Assembly: GCA_003152315.1 (NCBI GenBank)
Contig: PLZV01000023.1
Location: 30,640 to 94,639 of the forward strand
DNA from: Verrucomicrobiota bacterium
GTDB lineage: Bacteria > Verrucomicrobiota > Verrucomicrobiia > Palsa-1439
Direction: 5' to 3'
DNA: 64,000 nt
The notes under the pieces are model-generated. The model ran no database searches, was not told the origin of the DNA, and was given only the letters and a program-made list of their open reading frames with translations. Numbering within the stretch: the stretch's first letter is position 1; each line of letters begins with the position of its first letter. Positions 37,115 through 44,798 of the stretch are shown one piece after another. Position numbers and translations under genes: made by a program.

Positions 37115-37138
37115 GGCGGTCATAGACCGCCGCTACAG
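37115..37138. repeat. REP-like palindrome between BMC-T 2 and BMC-P 2
   Basis: GGCGGTCATAGACCGCCGCT with the CTACAG end forms a short perfect stem. It belongs to the same broad class as the elements at 36381 and 37454. Confidence 0.7.
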
Positions 37139-37153
37139 CGGAGGGGCCTTGTA

Positions 37154-37423
37154 ATGCTGCTGGGTAAGGTCATTGGCACGCTCACGCCCTGCGTCGTGTA
37201 CACGGGACTCGAAGGCGTCCCGATGCTTTGGATTCAACCGCTCGATAAACAGGGTCAACCGAAGGGCGAGCCGTTGGTCGCCTGCGATGGCACGCGCATG
37301 GCTGGGCCCGAAGAGCTGGTGTATTACGAAGGCGGGCGCGAGGCGGCGATGCTGCTGGAGCCATGGTTTGTGCCCGTCGATCACGCGATTGTTGGGATTG
37401 TTGATGAATTGCATGCGGAATAG
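37154..37423 (+). CDS. BMC-P (EutN/CcmL) pentameric vertex protein 2
   Basis: This 89-residue EutN/CcmL paralogue opens MLLGKVIGTLTPCVVYTGLEG and ends VPVDHAIVGIVDELHAE. It conserves the barrel fold but has a divergent loop (EELVYYEGGREAAMLL) compared with copy 1. Several BMC-P genes per operon are normal and may give mixed vertices. Confidence 0.9.
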   Translation: MLLGKVIGTLTPCVVYTGLEGVPMLWIQPLDKQGQPKGEPLVACDGTRMAGPEELVYYEGGREAAMLLEPWFVPVDHAIVGIVDELHAE

Positions 37424-37453
37424 GGGTGAGGTGAGCTTGAAGACGGAGACAAG

Positions 37454-37507
37454 CGGCCACGACGGAGCGTGGCCCTCCAACGGCGCGCCCGGCGGTCGCG
37501 CCCTACC
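37454..37507. repeat. Two REP-like palindromes between BMC-P 2 and BMC-P 3
   Basis: GGCCACGACGGAGCGTGGCC (37454-37473) and a second stem (GGCGCG...CGCGCC, 37482-37501) each end in CCT(A/C)C, the same ending seen in the 63.7-kb array. Confidence 0.75.
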
Positions 37508-37524
37508 AAAGGCCCGGCTTTGAC

Positions 37525-37797
37525 ATGATCATCGGCACTGTCAGGGGTAACATCGTTTCGACCATCAACCACCCGTTCTACGACGGCAAGAAGCTGATGA
37601 TCGTCGAGAAAGAGGATTTTTCGGGGAAAGCCGGCGGCTACCTGATTGCCATCGATGGCGGCATGGGCGTCGGCGTCGGCGAGCGCGTGTTGGTCATTGA
37701 TGAAGGCAACTCCGCCCGCCAGGTTGTGAAAGACAGCAAGGCCCCGCTGCGCTCGATTATTGTGGCGATAGTTGACCATGTCGATGCCGGGGCGTAG
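37525..37797 (+). CDS. BMC-P (EutN/CcmL) pentameric vertex protein 3
   Basis: This 90-residue protein begins MIIGTVRGNIVSTINHPFYDGKKL and contains YLIAIDGGMGVGVGERVLVIDEGNSARQV and SIIVAIVDHVDAG, the standard EutN/CcmL pattern. It is the last shell gene of the operon. Confidence 0.93.
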   Translation: MIIGTVRGNIVSTINHPFYDGKKLMIVEKEDFSGKAGGYLIAIDGGMGVGVGERVLVIDEGNSARQVVKDSKAPLRSIIVAIVDHVDAGA

Positions 37798-37809
37798 GTT
37801 TGGTGCGGC

Positions 37810-38010
37810 GTGAAATTTGATGTGACAGTGGAAGCGGGTGGTGACGGTTTCGTGGCGCAGTGCGAAAGCATGGCTTGCAGCGCCCAGGGCCTCAGTCCTA
37901 CCAATGCGCTCGACTCCCTTCGCGATGAGATTCGTTATCGGCTTGAACTGTGTCCCTGCACTACCGTTAATGACGATTACGTTGAGTTGAATGTGGTGTC
38001 AGCGCTGTAA
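37810..38010 (+). CDS. HicB-like small protein
   Basis: The 66-residue product (GTG start 12 bases after the last shell gene) has the HicB-type fold pattern: KFDVTVEAGGDGFVAQCESMACSAQG followed by a helix NALDSLRDEIRYRLELCP and a final strand YVELNV. HicB-like proteins are often antitoxins, but no HicA partner and no DNA-binding domain are seen, so this looks like an orphan. A truncated copy of its last 28 codons lies at 44711-44798. Confidence 0.65.
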   Translation: MKFDVTVEAGGDGFVAQCESMACSAQGLSPTNALDSLRDEIRYRLELCPCTTVNDDYVELNVVSAL

Positions 38011-38060
38011 AATGGCCCCTGGAAGGTGAGGCGAGATTATCCCCAGACGTCCGAGAAGCT

Positions 38061-38960
38061 TCATAGCGGCGGTTGTGATGAAGTGACGCGCGCGTGTGGC
38101 CACAGCGCTTCGGCGCGATCTACTGGGGGATGAATGTCGATCAAGTGGACAGATTTGAGGTTGGGAGTAGAATCGCGGAGAAGATCGAGAACGGCTTGAT
38201 CATAAGGATTGAATGCGAAGCCAAAGACGACAAGCTCAATGGCGGGTCTAAGAATTCGCTCTGCCACTTCCCACGTGTGGCGCAGAGACTCCGAACAAAC
38301 CTTCTCTGGGGTTGGGGCAACGATAAGAGCGCGACCGGTCAAACCACGGCGTCCGTCGGTGTAGCACCCAGCGGTATCCCAAGAAATGCTGCCGTGGATC
38401 TTCGCCAGAGCGACTGATCCGGTAACCCTGACAGGGTTCTTCCAATGTGACATCGGATATGCACCTCTCCCGATCAACTGCTGATTTCGAAGCCCGTAAT
38501 TAAACCCATTCGTGCCGAGTGAATACTCGGGGAGCATGTCATAGTTCGGCGTAACTATGCCGCTCAGCGATGGATTGCAGAAGCTCTGCAGAAACTTTTG
38601 TGCGCGCACAACTCCAGCAATTTCGTATCGACGGTTTTCGTCGATCATCAAAACGTGCCTGCGCCAGCGTTGAGCGTGGAACTCCTTCCAGATGAAAGGA
38701 TCGGAGAGCCTTCGCGTTATGTACCACAGGACTAATTCTCTCTTCCTCGTCTCGAACGTAAGGGCGGCGGCGATGAATTGTTCTGAGCTGCCGCCGGGAT
38801 GCTCGTCATCCCATTGTTGTTTCAGTGCCCGCACCAGCATGAGCTTTTGCGCCTCACGCTCGCCCCAAGGTTCTATAGTGAAATCGAACAGTGCATTCGC
38901 CACCGGTAAGTCTGCCGCCCACTTCGAAAAGCCTGCCCCCAAAAACAGTACTACACTCAG
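38061..38960 (-). CDS. SIR2-family protein with unclear start codon
   Basis: The frame reads LSVVLFLGAGFSKWAADLPVA, the NAD-binding GAGFS motif; later VTPNYDML (catalytic Asn) and KIHGSISW (His) complete the SIR2 pattern, and FGFAFNPYDQAVL the C-terminal Rossmann part. Such stand-alone SIR2_2 proteins act as NAD-cleaving effectors in anti-phage systems. The frame is closed by TAG just upstream and has no ATG or GTG before the GAGFS motif. Only CTG (38960) or TTG (38942) could start, and TTG would remove the first beta strand. The gene may be weakly translated or inactivated. Confidence 0.65.
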   Translation of the reverse strand: MSVVLFLGAGFSKWAADLPVANALFDFTIEPWGEREAQKLMLVRALKQQWDDEHPGGSSEQFIAAALTFETRKRELVLWYITRRLSDPFIWKEFHAQRWRRHVLMIDENRRYEIAGVVRAQKFLQSFCNPSLSGIVTPNYDMLPEYSLGTNGFNYGLRNQQLIGRGAYPMSHWKNPVRVTGSVALAKIHGSISWDTAGCYTDGRRGLTGRALIVAPTPEKVCSESLRHTWEVAERILRPAIELVVFGFAFNPYDQAVLDLLRDSTPNLKSVHLIDIHPPVDRAEALWPHARVTSSQPPL

Positions 38961-39040
38961 TTTTCGTGTCTTCTACGTGTTACGGTGCGATGTGCGAAAA
39001 ACTTCTCCGACCTTTAGAATCCCGTCGCGTTCTTGCTACA

Positions 39041-39227
39041 ATGCGTAGCGTGAACGCAAATTTAGCCCATCAGCAGTTCATGCCGTTGCCAAGCAACGAG
39101 GGCATTCGCGTCACCTGGCCAACGCCGAAGCATTTTCTTTTGGATGCGCCGGAGAAGTTTTACGCACGCACGCGGGTGAATGCGGATTACGGGAAGCCGG
39201 GGTGGACGCGGGATTGTGAGAAACGCT
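39041..39227 (+). pseudogene. 5' fragment of M23-peptidase-like gene, split by the IS66-type element
   Basis: NANLAHQQFMPLPSNEG, FLLDAPEKFYARTRVNADYG and KPGWTRDCEKR match residues 1-60 of the intact M23 protein at 47803. The frame breaks exactly at the left end of the mobile element and resumes after its right end (FHPGCDIAPVKVT, 44670). Excising the element and one target copy restores the reading frame. Confidence 0.88.
39220..39227 (+). repeat. Target-site duplication, left copy (GAAACGCT)
   Basis: GAAACGCT directly precedes the left end of the element and is repeated exactly at 44662-44669. Eight bases is the usual target length for IS66-family elements. Confidence 0.9.
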
Positions 39228-39285
39228 GTATGCGGCTGAGCGGCTACGTCTAGTTTTCGGCACCGTGTTATGAAATCATGGCGGC

Positions 39286-39610
39286 ATGAAATCTACAAAA
39301 GCTGGATCAGGTCGTCGGCGTTGGACAGTTAAACAACGCCAACGGTTGCTGGCGCGTTTCCACGCAATATCAATTGACCCAACGGGATTTTGCTGATCGC
39401 CATGGCGTCGGGTTGTCAACATTGAGCAAATGGCTGCGAGTTGAAAGCGAATCAGCCTCGCCGTCCGTGAAGTTCCAGGAAGTGACGCTGCCCAATATGC
39501 CGCCGCGCTACCAGGTGGAGGTCGTCAGTCCGCAAGGTTGGACTGTCCGGTTACAAAACGGTTCCGATGTGCAGCAGTTGCCTGCACTGTTGCAGGCGTT
39601 GCCGTGTTAA
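39286..39610 (+). pseudogene. tnpA: IS66 tnpA, frameshifted
   Basis: The first frame (ATG 39286) reads MKSTKAGSGRRRWTVKQRQR and continues RLLARFHA before stopping at 39393. The continuation QLTQRDFADRHGVGLSTLSKWLRVE is in another frame and runs to 39610. Joined, they form a typical IS66 TnpA with helix-turn-helix. The break is near 39360. It could be a mutation or a translational frameshift; its stop overlaps the tnpB start. Confidence 0.7.
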
Positions 39611-39939
39611 GTGTTACCAGCGCAACCCGCGTGCTGGTGGCCACCACACCAGTGGATTTGCGCGGCAGTTTCAATCGGCTCTACGGTCTGGTCGTTGAAC
39701 AACTCAAGGGCGATCCACTGTCCGGGCATCTGTTTGTTTTCACTAACGGTCGTCGCAATCGTATCAAGGTTCTTTACTGGGACGGCGATGGCTTATGGGT
39801 TTGTGCGAAAAGATTGGAGAGCGGTCGGTTTACCTGGCCGGTGAACGAAAATGGGCAGGTCAGTTTGCGAGGCGAAGAGTTTAGCGCCCTGATTCATGGT
39901 CTGGAAGTGCGGTCGAAAAAGAACTGGTATCGGCGGTGA
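39604..39939 (+). CDS. tnpB: IS66 accessory protein TnpB
   Basis: The GTG start at 39604 overlaps the tnpA stop (GTGTTAA). The 111-residue product shows the IS66 Orf2 (PF05717) signature: TPVDLRGSFNRLYGLV, GHLFVFTNGRRNRIKVLYWDGDGLW and FTWP. TnpB is needed with TnpA and TnpC for IS66 transposition; its exact biochemical role is not known. Confidence 0.93.
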   Translation: MLSVTSATRVLVATTPVDLRGSFNRLYGLVVEQLKGDPLSGHLFVFTNGRRNRIKVLYWDGDGLWVCAKRLESGRFTWPVNENGQVSLRGEEFSALIHGLEVRSKKNWYRR

Positions 39940-40003
39940 AAAGATTGTTGTAAAATACTGTTCTGTTGATTGAACAAAATAGTTTGACCCACGTCAGATA
40001 AGT

Positions 40004-41548
40004 GTGACCGACGCCACGCTGCTCAAAAAGTTCGAGGAACTGAGCGCACGCGTGTCCGCATTGGAAACAGAGAACGCCCGCCTGCGGGAAGAGAACACCC
40101 AGGTGCGAACTGAGAACCGAATGCTTCGCCAAAAACTCGACCTGTATATCCGCCATTACTTCGGCGGCCAACGCAATGAGGGTTTGGATAAACACCAATT
40201 GGAACTACTGTTGCAAGGCTTGCCCAACGTCATCGCCTTGCCGACGCCGGAACCCAAGTCCGCTGCCGCTTCGCGTTCAGGCACGGCTCATCCTGTGCGC
40301 CGGATGCTGGCTGAAGATAAGCTGGAGACGCATGAGATCGTGATCGAACCGGAAGAAGTCAAAGCTCAGCCTGACGGTTGGAAAAAGGTTAGCGAAGAAC
40401 GCACCAACCAACTGGACTGGGTCGCGCCCAAAATCATCAAACGAGTTTTTATTCGCCCGCGCTATGTGAAGGCCGAACGCTTTGCCCTGGCACCGCTGCC
40501 GCCACAACCGATTGAGCAGGGCATGGTGGGACCGGGCTTGTTGGCTCAGGTCATACTCAATAAATTTGAATATCATCTGCCACTCTTCCGGCAGGAAAAG
40601 ATGTTCCGTCAGCAATTCGGGGTGGAGTTGAGTCGCAAAACGATGGATTGCTGGGTGGAACAAGGCGCAGAGATGTTGAAACCGGTGGATCGGTCGATCC
40701 GCGAGGATTTGCTGGCGGGCAATTACCTGCAAGCCGACGAGACGCCCATCCGGTATTTGGACCCGGATGTAAAAGGCAAAAGCCAGCAGGGTTATCTTTG
40801 GGTTTACAGTCGGCCCAAAGGCGATGTGTTGTTTGAATGGCAGGTGAGCCGGTCGCGGGAAGGACCGGAAAAATTTCTCAAAACGTTTCGCGGCAAGCTG
40901 CAAACCGACGGCTACTACGCGCATGAGTCGCTGGCCAAGGAACGCAAAGGCGAACTGACGCTGGCCGCTTGCTGGGCGCATTGCAGGAGGGGCTTCCATG
41001 AAGCGTTGGCGGAGAGCAAACTGGCCGCATGGCTTGTTCGGCAGATTGGGCACCTTTACGCAGTGAAAAAAGAGTTGCGCCAGAAAAAGGCCGGGCCGCA
41101 GCTACGCGCCGCAATGCGCGTCTGGCAAAGCCGCCCCGTCCTCGCCCGCTTGCGCCGGGGAATGGAACTGGTGCGGCAACGGACTTTGCCGCAAGGATTA
41201 CTCGGTCAGGCCATTGACTACGCCTTGAAACGGTGGGAAGCCCTGACCCGGTTCGTGGAGGACGGCGTTCTGGAAATTGACACAAATCTCATCGAGAACT
41301 CCATTCGGCCGAGTGCTCTTGGAAAGAAGAACTGGTTGTTCATTGGGCATCCTGAAGCCGGCGAACGCAGCGCGGTGATTTACACACTGCCGGGCAGTTG
41401 TCGGCGGCAGGGGATCAATCCATTCGAGTATCTGAAGGATTTGTTCACCCGCTTGCCCGCGGCCAAGATCACCCAGATCAAGGACTTCACGCCAGCGGCG
41501 TGGGTCAGGGCAAAAGCAAGGGAGAAACTGCTTGCTCAGGCAGCTTGA
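40004..41548 (+). CDS. tnpC: IS66 transposase TnpC (DDE)
   Basis: The GTG start gives a coiled-coil N-terminus (FEELSARVSALETENARLREEN cut here), a Zn-ribbon-like/IS66 N-terminal region and the DDE catalytic domain: first Asp in YLQADETPI, second in KLQTDGYYA, Glu in NLIENSIRPSALGKKNWLF. The 514-residue length matches intact family members and no disruption is seen. With tnpB intact and tnpA shifted, current activity depends on tnpA. Confidence 0.95.
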   Translation: MTDATLLKKFEELSARVSALETENARLREENTQVRTENRMLRQKLDLYIRHYFGGQRNEGLDKHQLELLLQGLPNVIALPTPEPKSAAASRSGTAHPVRRMLAEDKLETHEIVIEPEEVKAQPDGWKKVSEERTNQLDWVAPKIIKRVFIRPRYVKAERFALAPLPPQPIEQGMVGPGLLAQVILNKFEYHLPLFRQEKMFRQQFGVELSRKTMDCWVEQGAEMLKPVDRSIREDLLAGNYLQADETPIRYLDPDVKGKSQQGYLWVYSRPKGDVLFEWQVSRSREGPEKFLKTFRGKLQTDGYYAHESLAKERKGELTLAACWAHCRRGFHEALAESKLAAWLVRQIGHLYAVKKELRQKKAGPQLRAAMRVWQSRPVLARLRRGMELVRQRTLPQGLLGQAIDYALKRWEALTRFVEDGVLEIDTNLIENSIRPSALGKKNWLFIGHPEAGERSAVIYTLPGSCRRQGINPFEYLKDLFTRLPAAKITQIKDFTPAAWVRAKAREKLLAQAA

Positions 41549-41604
41549 GCAGCTTGGCAGCCGCTCAAACTTAATGTCTTATTTGCAACTTCTGGGCCGG
41601 ACCG

Positions 41605-41631
41605 GTATCCGTGTTCCTCCCAGCCGGATAC
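41605..41631. repeat. Internal IS66 end-like sequence
   Basis: GTATCCG and its complement CGGATAC bound this 27-bp segment. Read inward from 41631 it gives GTATCCGGCTGGGAGG, matching both outer ends of the element. It probably marks the right end of an ancestral 2.4-kb IS before the passenger was added. Confidence 0.65.
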
Positions 41632-41695
41632 GAAAGTAATTGAGTAGCGCTTAAGTTCCGCCGGATTTCAGACGATAAGAGACAAGGACGATTAG

Positions 41696-41863
41696 GTCGA
41701 GCGCCCGAGCACCATCACCCGCTGCCTCAACCTCATGGTCATCTCCAAAAGCCTTGAACGCGTCGCCGATCACGCCGCCAACGTGGCCGAGGAAGTCGTC
41801 TATCTTTACGAAGCCCGTGACATTCGCCACAGCGGCCAGTCTGCTCCCAACGCCGTCGCCTGA
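41696..41863 (+). pseudogene. phoU: phoU 3' fragment within passenger region
   Basis: The frame reads TRCLNLMVISKSLERVADHAANVAEEVVYLYEARDIRHS and then stops. This is the C-terminal helix of PhoU, including the metal-binding ERVADHA-N-AE motif. The 5' part of the gene is absent and a stop lies just upstream. Confidence 0.8.
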
Positions 41864-42099
41864 CCCAGCCCGGCGAATTCCCTACCGTCCGCAGCCCTGA
41901 TAAGACTGTCCAATTTCCGGCAGGAGGATTCTCCATCCTTCCTTGCGGTGCCGCCATCTGTAGGACAAAGGATGACATTACCATTGCAGTTTCATTCCCT
42001 TGGGCCTCCTGACCCCGCCTGGAATGGGACAATACCGTCAATAACCCCGGCAGTCTCGCAAGGGCATGGATTTTGCTCATTCCCGTGGAATGACACACT

Positions 42100-42273
42100 A
42101 TGAGGCATAACAGGTTGTGGCGGCTCAAGCTGCTCGCCGGTTGCGGAATCCTTCTGCTGCCGTCCAGTCTGCTGGCCCTCGATCCCGCAAAGTCCGTGTT
42201 CCAGTTCAACTGTCAGAGCTGGATTCCGCACGCGCCTCATGTTCGCAGTTGGAAATGGAATTCTTGTTTCTGA
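42100..42273 (+). pseudogene. 5' fragment of a signal-peptide-bearing sensor gene
   Basis: MRHNRLWRLKLLAGCGILLL followed by PSSLLALDPAKSVFQFNCQSW is a signal peptide plus the characteristic opening of Verrucomicrobiota two-component propeller sensors (ALDP-KS...FNC--W). It then runs out of family sequence and stops. The propeller domain is missing; the kinase frame starts inside this fragment, as if an internal deletion joined a sensor head to a kinase body. Confidence 0.6.
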
Positions 42274-44539
42274 ACGTGTCGGGAATCTGGTAGCGAAAGC
42301 AACTACCCGGGATAATTTTATGCAAGTTGAGCAACAATTAAGAGACTCAATCAAGGAAATTGACGACCAGAAGGCCGCCCTGGACGAGTACGCCATCGTG
42401 GCCATCACCGAATTGGAGTTGCGAGTTCAGCAACGGACTGCGGAATTGACCAAAGCCAACGATAACTTGCGCATGGAAATCGCCGAGCGAAACAAAGCGG
42501 AGGCGGCCGTTGGCCAGTCGGAAACGCGGTATCGCACCCTGTTTGACACGCTGATTGAAGGGTTTTGCACAATTGAAATGATTTTTGACGCCGCTGGCAA
42601 ACCGGTGGATTACCGCTTTCTGGAAATCAATCCGGCATTTGAAAAGCAAACCGGTTTGCACAACGCGCAAGGAAAATTAATGCGCGACCTTGTTCCGAAC
42701 CATGAGGCGCACTGGTTCGAAATTTACGGAAAAATTGCACTGACAGGCGAATCGGCGCACTTTGAGAACGAAGCAAACTTGCTGGGTCGTCACTACGATG
42801 TGTGTGCCTACCGGGTCGGCGGGTCGGAAAGCCGAAAAGTCGGCATCCTGTTCAACGACATCACCGAGCGCAAACGGGCGGATCGCCGGTTGCTCACGCA
42901 AAGCGTCATTAGTCGGGTGCTGGCGGAATCAAACACCTTGAATGAAGCAACACCCAAAATCATACAGGCTATCTGCGAATCTGAAGGATGGGATTTTGGG
43001 ACAATCTGGGAAGTGGATAAAAAATCCAATGTGCTGCGCTTTCTGAAAACATGGCACCGACCGGAACTTCCCGCAGAAGAATTGGCGGCCAAGACCCGCG
43101 AGATGACTTTTGCATTGAATATGGGCTTGCCAGGGCGCGTATGGGCGTCCGGTAAACCGTTGTTAATCTCGGATATCGCCGGTGATAACAATTATCCGCG
43201 CGCACCATTTGCCACGAAGATCGGGTTGCACAGTGCGCTGGCATTTCCAATTATTCTGGAAGGCGATGTCATTGGCGTGATAGATTTTTTTGGACGGGAA
43301 ATACGTGCGACGGATGAAAAAATGCTGGAAATGTTTTTCGGCCTTGGACGGCAAATCGGGTCGTTCTTCCAACGCAAAAAACTAGAAGAACAACTTCGCC
43401 AATCCCAAAAAATGGAGGGAATTGGCCAATTGGCTGGCGGCGTAGCGCACGATTTCAATAACATACTGACTGTCATTCAAATGCAATCTGATTTGCTGAA
43501 AAACAGCAGTGGTCTTTCTGCCGATCAGTCGGAGTTTGCGGATGAAATTGGCGTCACTGTTCAACGGGCCGCCGCCCTGACCCGCCAATTGCTTTTGTTC
43601 AGCCGCCGCGAAGTGTTCCAGCCGCGCGATCTGGACTTGAGTGAATCCATCACTAACACGGTAAAAATGCTAAATCGCATCCTTGGCGACACTGTCCAGA
43701 TGCAACTCAAATTGGCGCCGCAACCGATGTTCATTCACGCCGATGCGGGCATGATGGATCAAGTCTTGTTGAATCTCACGGTGAACGCCCGCGACGCCAT
43801 GCCCAATGGTGGCCAGCTTGTCATCGAAACTTCCGACGTGGAATTCGACGAATTTGCTGCCGCCCAATCAGCCCAAACGCGTCCCGGTTTGTTTGTATGC
43901 TTAAGTGTGAGCGACAGTGGCTGCGGCATTCCAGCGGAAATACTTCCGAAGATTTTTGAGCCGTTTTTCACCACCAAAGAAGTCGGCAAAGGCACCGGCC
44001 TTGGACTGGCGACAGTCTTTGGCATCGCGCAACAACATCAAGGTTGGGTTAGCGTCTATAGTGAAGTCGGTCACGGGACAACGTTCAGAATTTATTTCCC
44101 ACGACTGGCTAAAAGCCCAGTACTAAAAGCCTCACAACCGGCTCTGACGGTCACGGGCCGCGGCGATGAGACGATTTTGCTGGTGGAAGACGATCCCTCA
44201 CTGCGCATGTCCGTGCGGAGAATCCTCTCACAACTGGGCTACCGCATTCTCGAAGCGACCACCGGGGTCAAAGCATTGGAAGTCTGGAGACAAAACCGCG
44301 ATGACGTTCGTTTGTTGCTGACCGATTTGGTGATGCCGGACGGAATGACCGGAAAAGATTTGGCCCAACGTGTTCTTCAGGAAGATCCCAAATTGAAAGT
44401 GATCTACATGAGTGGTTACAGCGCCGAGGTTGTCGGGAAGGATTTTCCGTTGAAAGAAGGCGACAACTTTGTTACCAAACCATTCCAATCCTCCAAACTG
44501 GTGCAAACCGTCCGAGAAATGTTGGATGCTAAAAACTAG
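42239..44539 (+). CDS. Hybrid sensor histidine kinase (PAS-GAF-HisKA-HATPase-REC), transposon passenger
   Basis: This 766-residue cytoplasmic protein has an N-terminal coiled coil ([18 protein letters not shown]), PAS at ~95-215 ([28 protein letters not shown]), GAF at ~225-375 ([23 protein letters not shown] cut here), HisKA with phospho-acceptor GGVAHDFNN (His ~404), HATPase with [19 protein letters not shown] and [13 protein letters not shown], and a C-terminal REC domain with phospho-acceptor [10 protein letters not shown] (Asp ~693). All catalytic motifs are intact. There is no transmembrane segment, because the head of the gene appears deleted. The start may be 42239 or the ATG at 42320. 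It lies inside the IS66-type element. Confidence 0.88.
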   Translation: MFAVGNGILVSERVGNLVAKATTRDNFMQVEQQLRDSIKEIDDQKAALDEYAIVAITELELRVQQRTAELTKANDNLRMEIAERNKAEAAVGQSETRYRTLFDTLIEGFCTIEMIFDAAGKPVDYRFLEINPAFEKQTGLHNAQGKLMRDLVPNHEAHWFEIYGKIALTGESAHFENEANLLGRHYDVCAYRVGGSESRKVGILFNDITERKRADRRLLTQSVISRVLAESNTLNEATPKIIQAICESEGWDFGTIWEVDKKSNVLRFLKTWHRPELPAEELAAKTREMTFALNMGLPGRVWASGKPLLISDIAGDNNYPRAPFATKIGLHSALAFPIILEGDVIGVIDFFGREIRATDEKMLEMFFGLGRQIGSFFQRKKLEEQLRQSQKMEGIGQLAGGVAHDFNNILTVIQMQSDLLKNSSGLSADQSEFADEIGVTVQRAAALTRQLLLFSRREVFQPRDLDLSESITNTVKMLNRILGDTVQMQLKLAPQPMFIHADAGMMDQVLLNLTVNARDAMPNGGQLVIETSDVEFDEFAAAQSAQTRPGLFVCLSVSDSGCGIPAEILPKIFEPFFTTKEVGKGTGLGLATVFGIAQQHQGWVSVYSEVGHGTTFRIYFPRLAKSPVLKASQPALTVTGRGDETILLVEDDPSLRMSVRRILSQLGYRILEATTGVKALEVWRQNRDDVRLLLTDLVMPDGMTGKDLAQRVLQEDPKLKVIYMSGYSAEVVGKDFPLKEGDNFVTKPFQSSKLVQTVREMLDAKN

Positions 44540-44661
44540 TCATCGATTTTCCCGTCAGCCTTGCCAGAACCAAGGATTTCGCACTTCTTGATGCGAGCGT
44601 CGAAACAATGTGTCCAACTGGCAAAGCAAGTCCACCTCAATGTGCTCCATCAGACGGATAC

Positions 44662-44669
44662 GAAACGCT
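44662..44669 (+). repeat. Target-site duplication, right copy (GAAACGCT)
   Basis: This is an exact repeat of 39220-39227, directly after the right end (GGATAC) of the element. Confidence 0.9.
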
Positions 44670-44798
44670 TTCACCCGGGGGTGTGACATTGCGCCGGTTA
44701 AGGTCACCGTCACAAAATTCGTTATCGGCTTGAACTCTGTCCCTGCACCACCATTAATGACGATTACGTTGAACTCAATGTCGTCTCAGCGCTCTGAC
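44662..44798 (+). pseudogene. Remnants of M23-like gene joined to a truncated HicB-like tail
   Basis: 44662-44709 continues the split M23 frame (KRFHPGCDIAPVKVTVT). From 44711 the DNA switches to a copy of the last 28 codons of the HicB-like gene at 37810 (IRYRLELCP; NDDYVELNVVSAL), in a different frame, ending TGA at 44798. The junction predates or is independent of the transposon. It overlaps the end of the following minus-strand gene. Confidence 0.75.

Larger units (their letters stand above)
39228..44661 (+). mobile_element. IS66-type transposable element with passenger genes, 5434 bp
   Basis: The left end starts GTATGCGGCTGAGCGG; the right end read inward starts GTATCCGTCTGATGG, a clear imperfect inverted repeat. 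Exact 8-bp direct repeats (GAAACGCT) flank it, and it splits a M23-like gene cleanly. Inside are tnpA (frameshifted), tnpB, tnpC, then an internal end-like sequence at 41605-41631, a phoU 3' fragment, the 5' fragment of a sensor gene and a complete hybrid histidine kinase. The target duplication at the outer ends shows that transposase genes and passenger moved as one unit. Confidence 0.88.

Noticed and set aside
37810-38010. HicAB toxin-antitoxin pair
   Set aside because: No HicA-like frame was found next to the HicB-like gene on either strand, so only an orphan is reported.
39228-41631. Simple 2.4-kb IS66 element ending at the internal end-like sequence
   Set aside because: The bases after 41631 (GAAAGTAA) do not match the left flank (GAAACGCT), whereas the flank after 44661 matches exactly, so the outer unit is what inserted.
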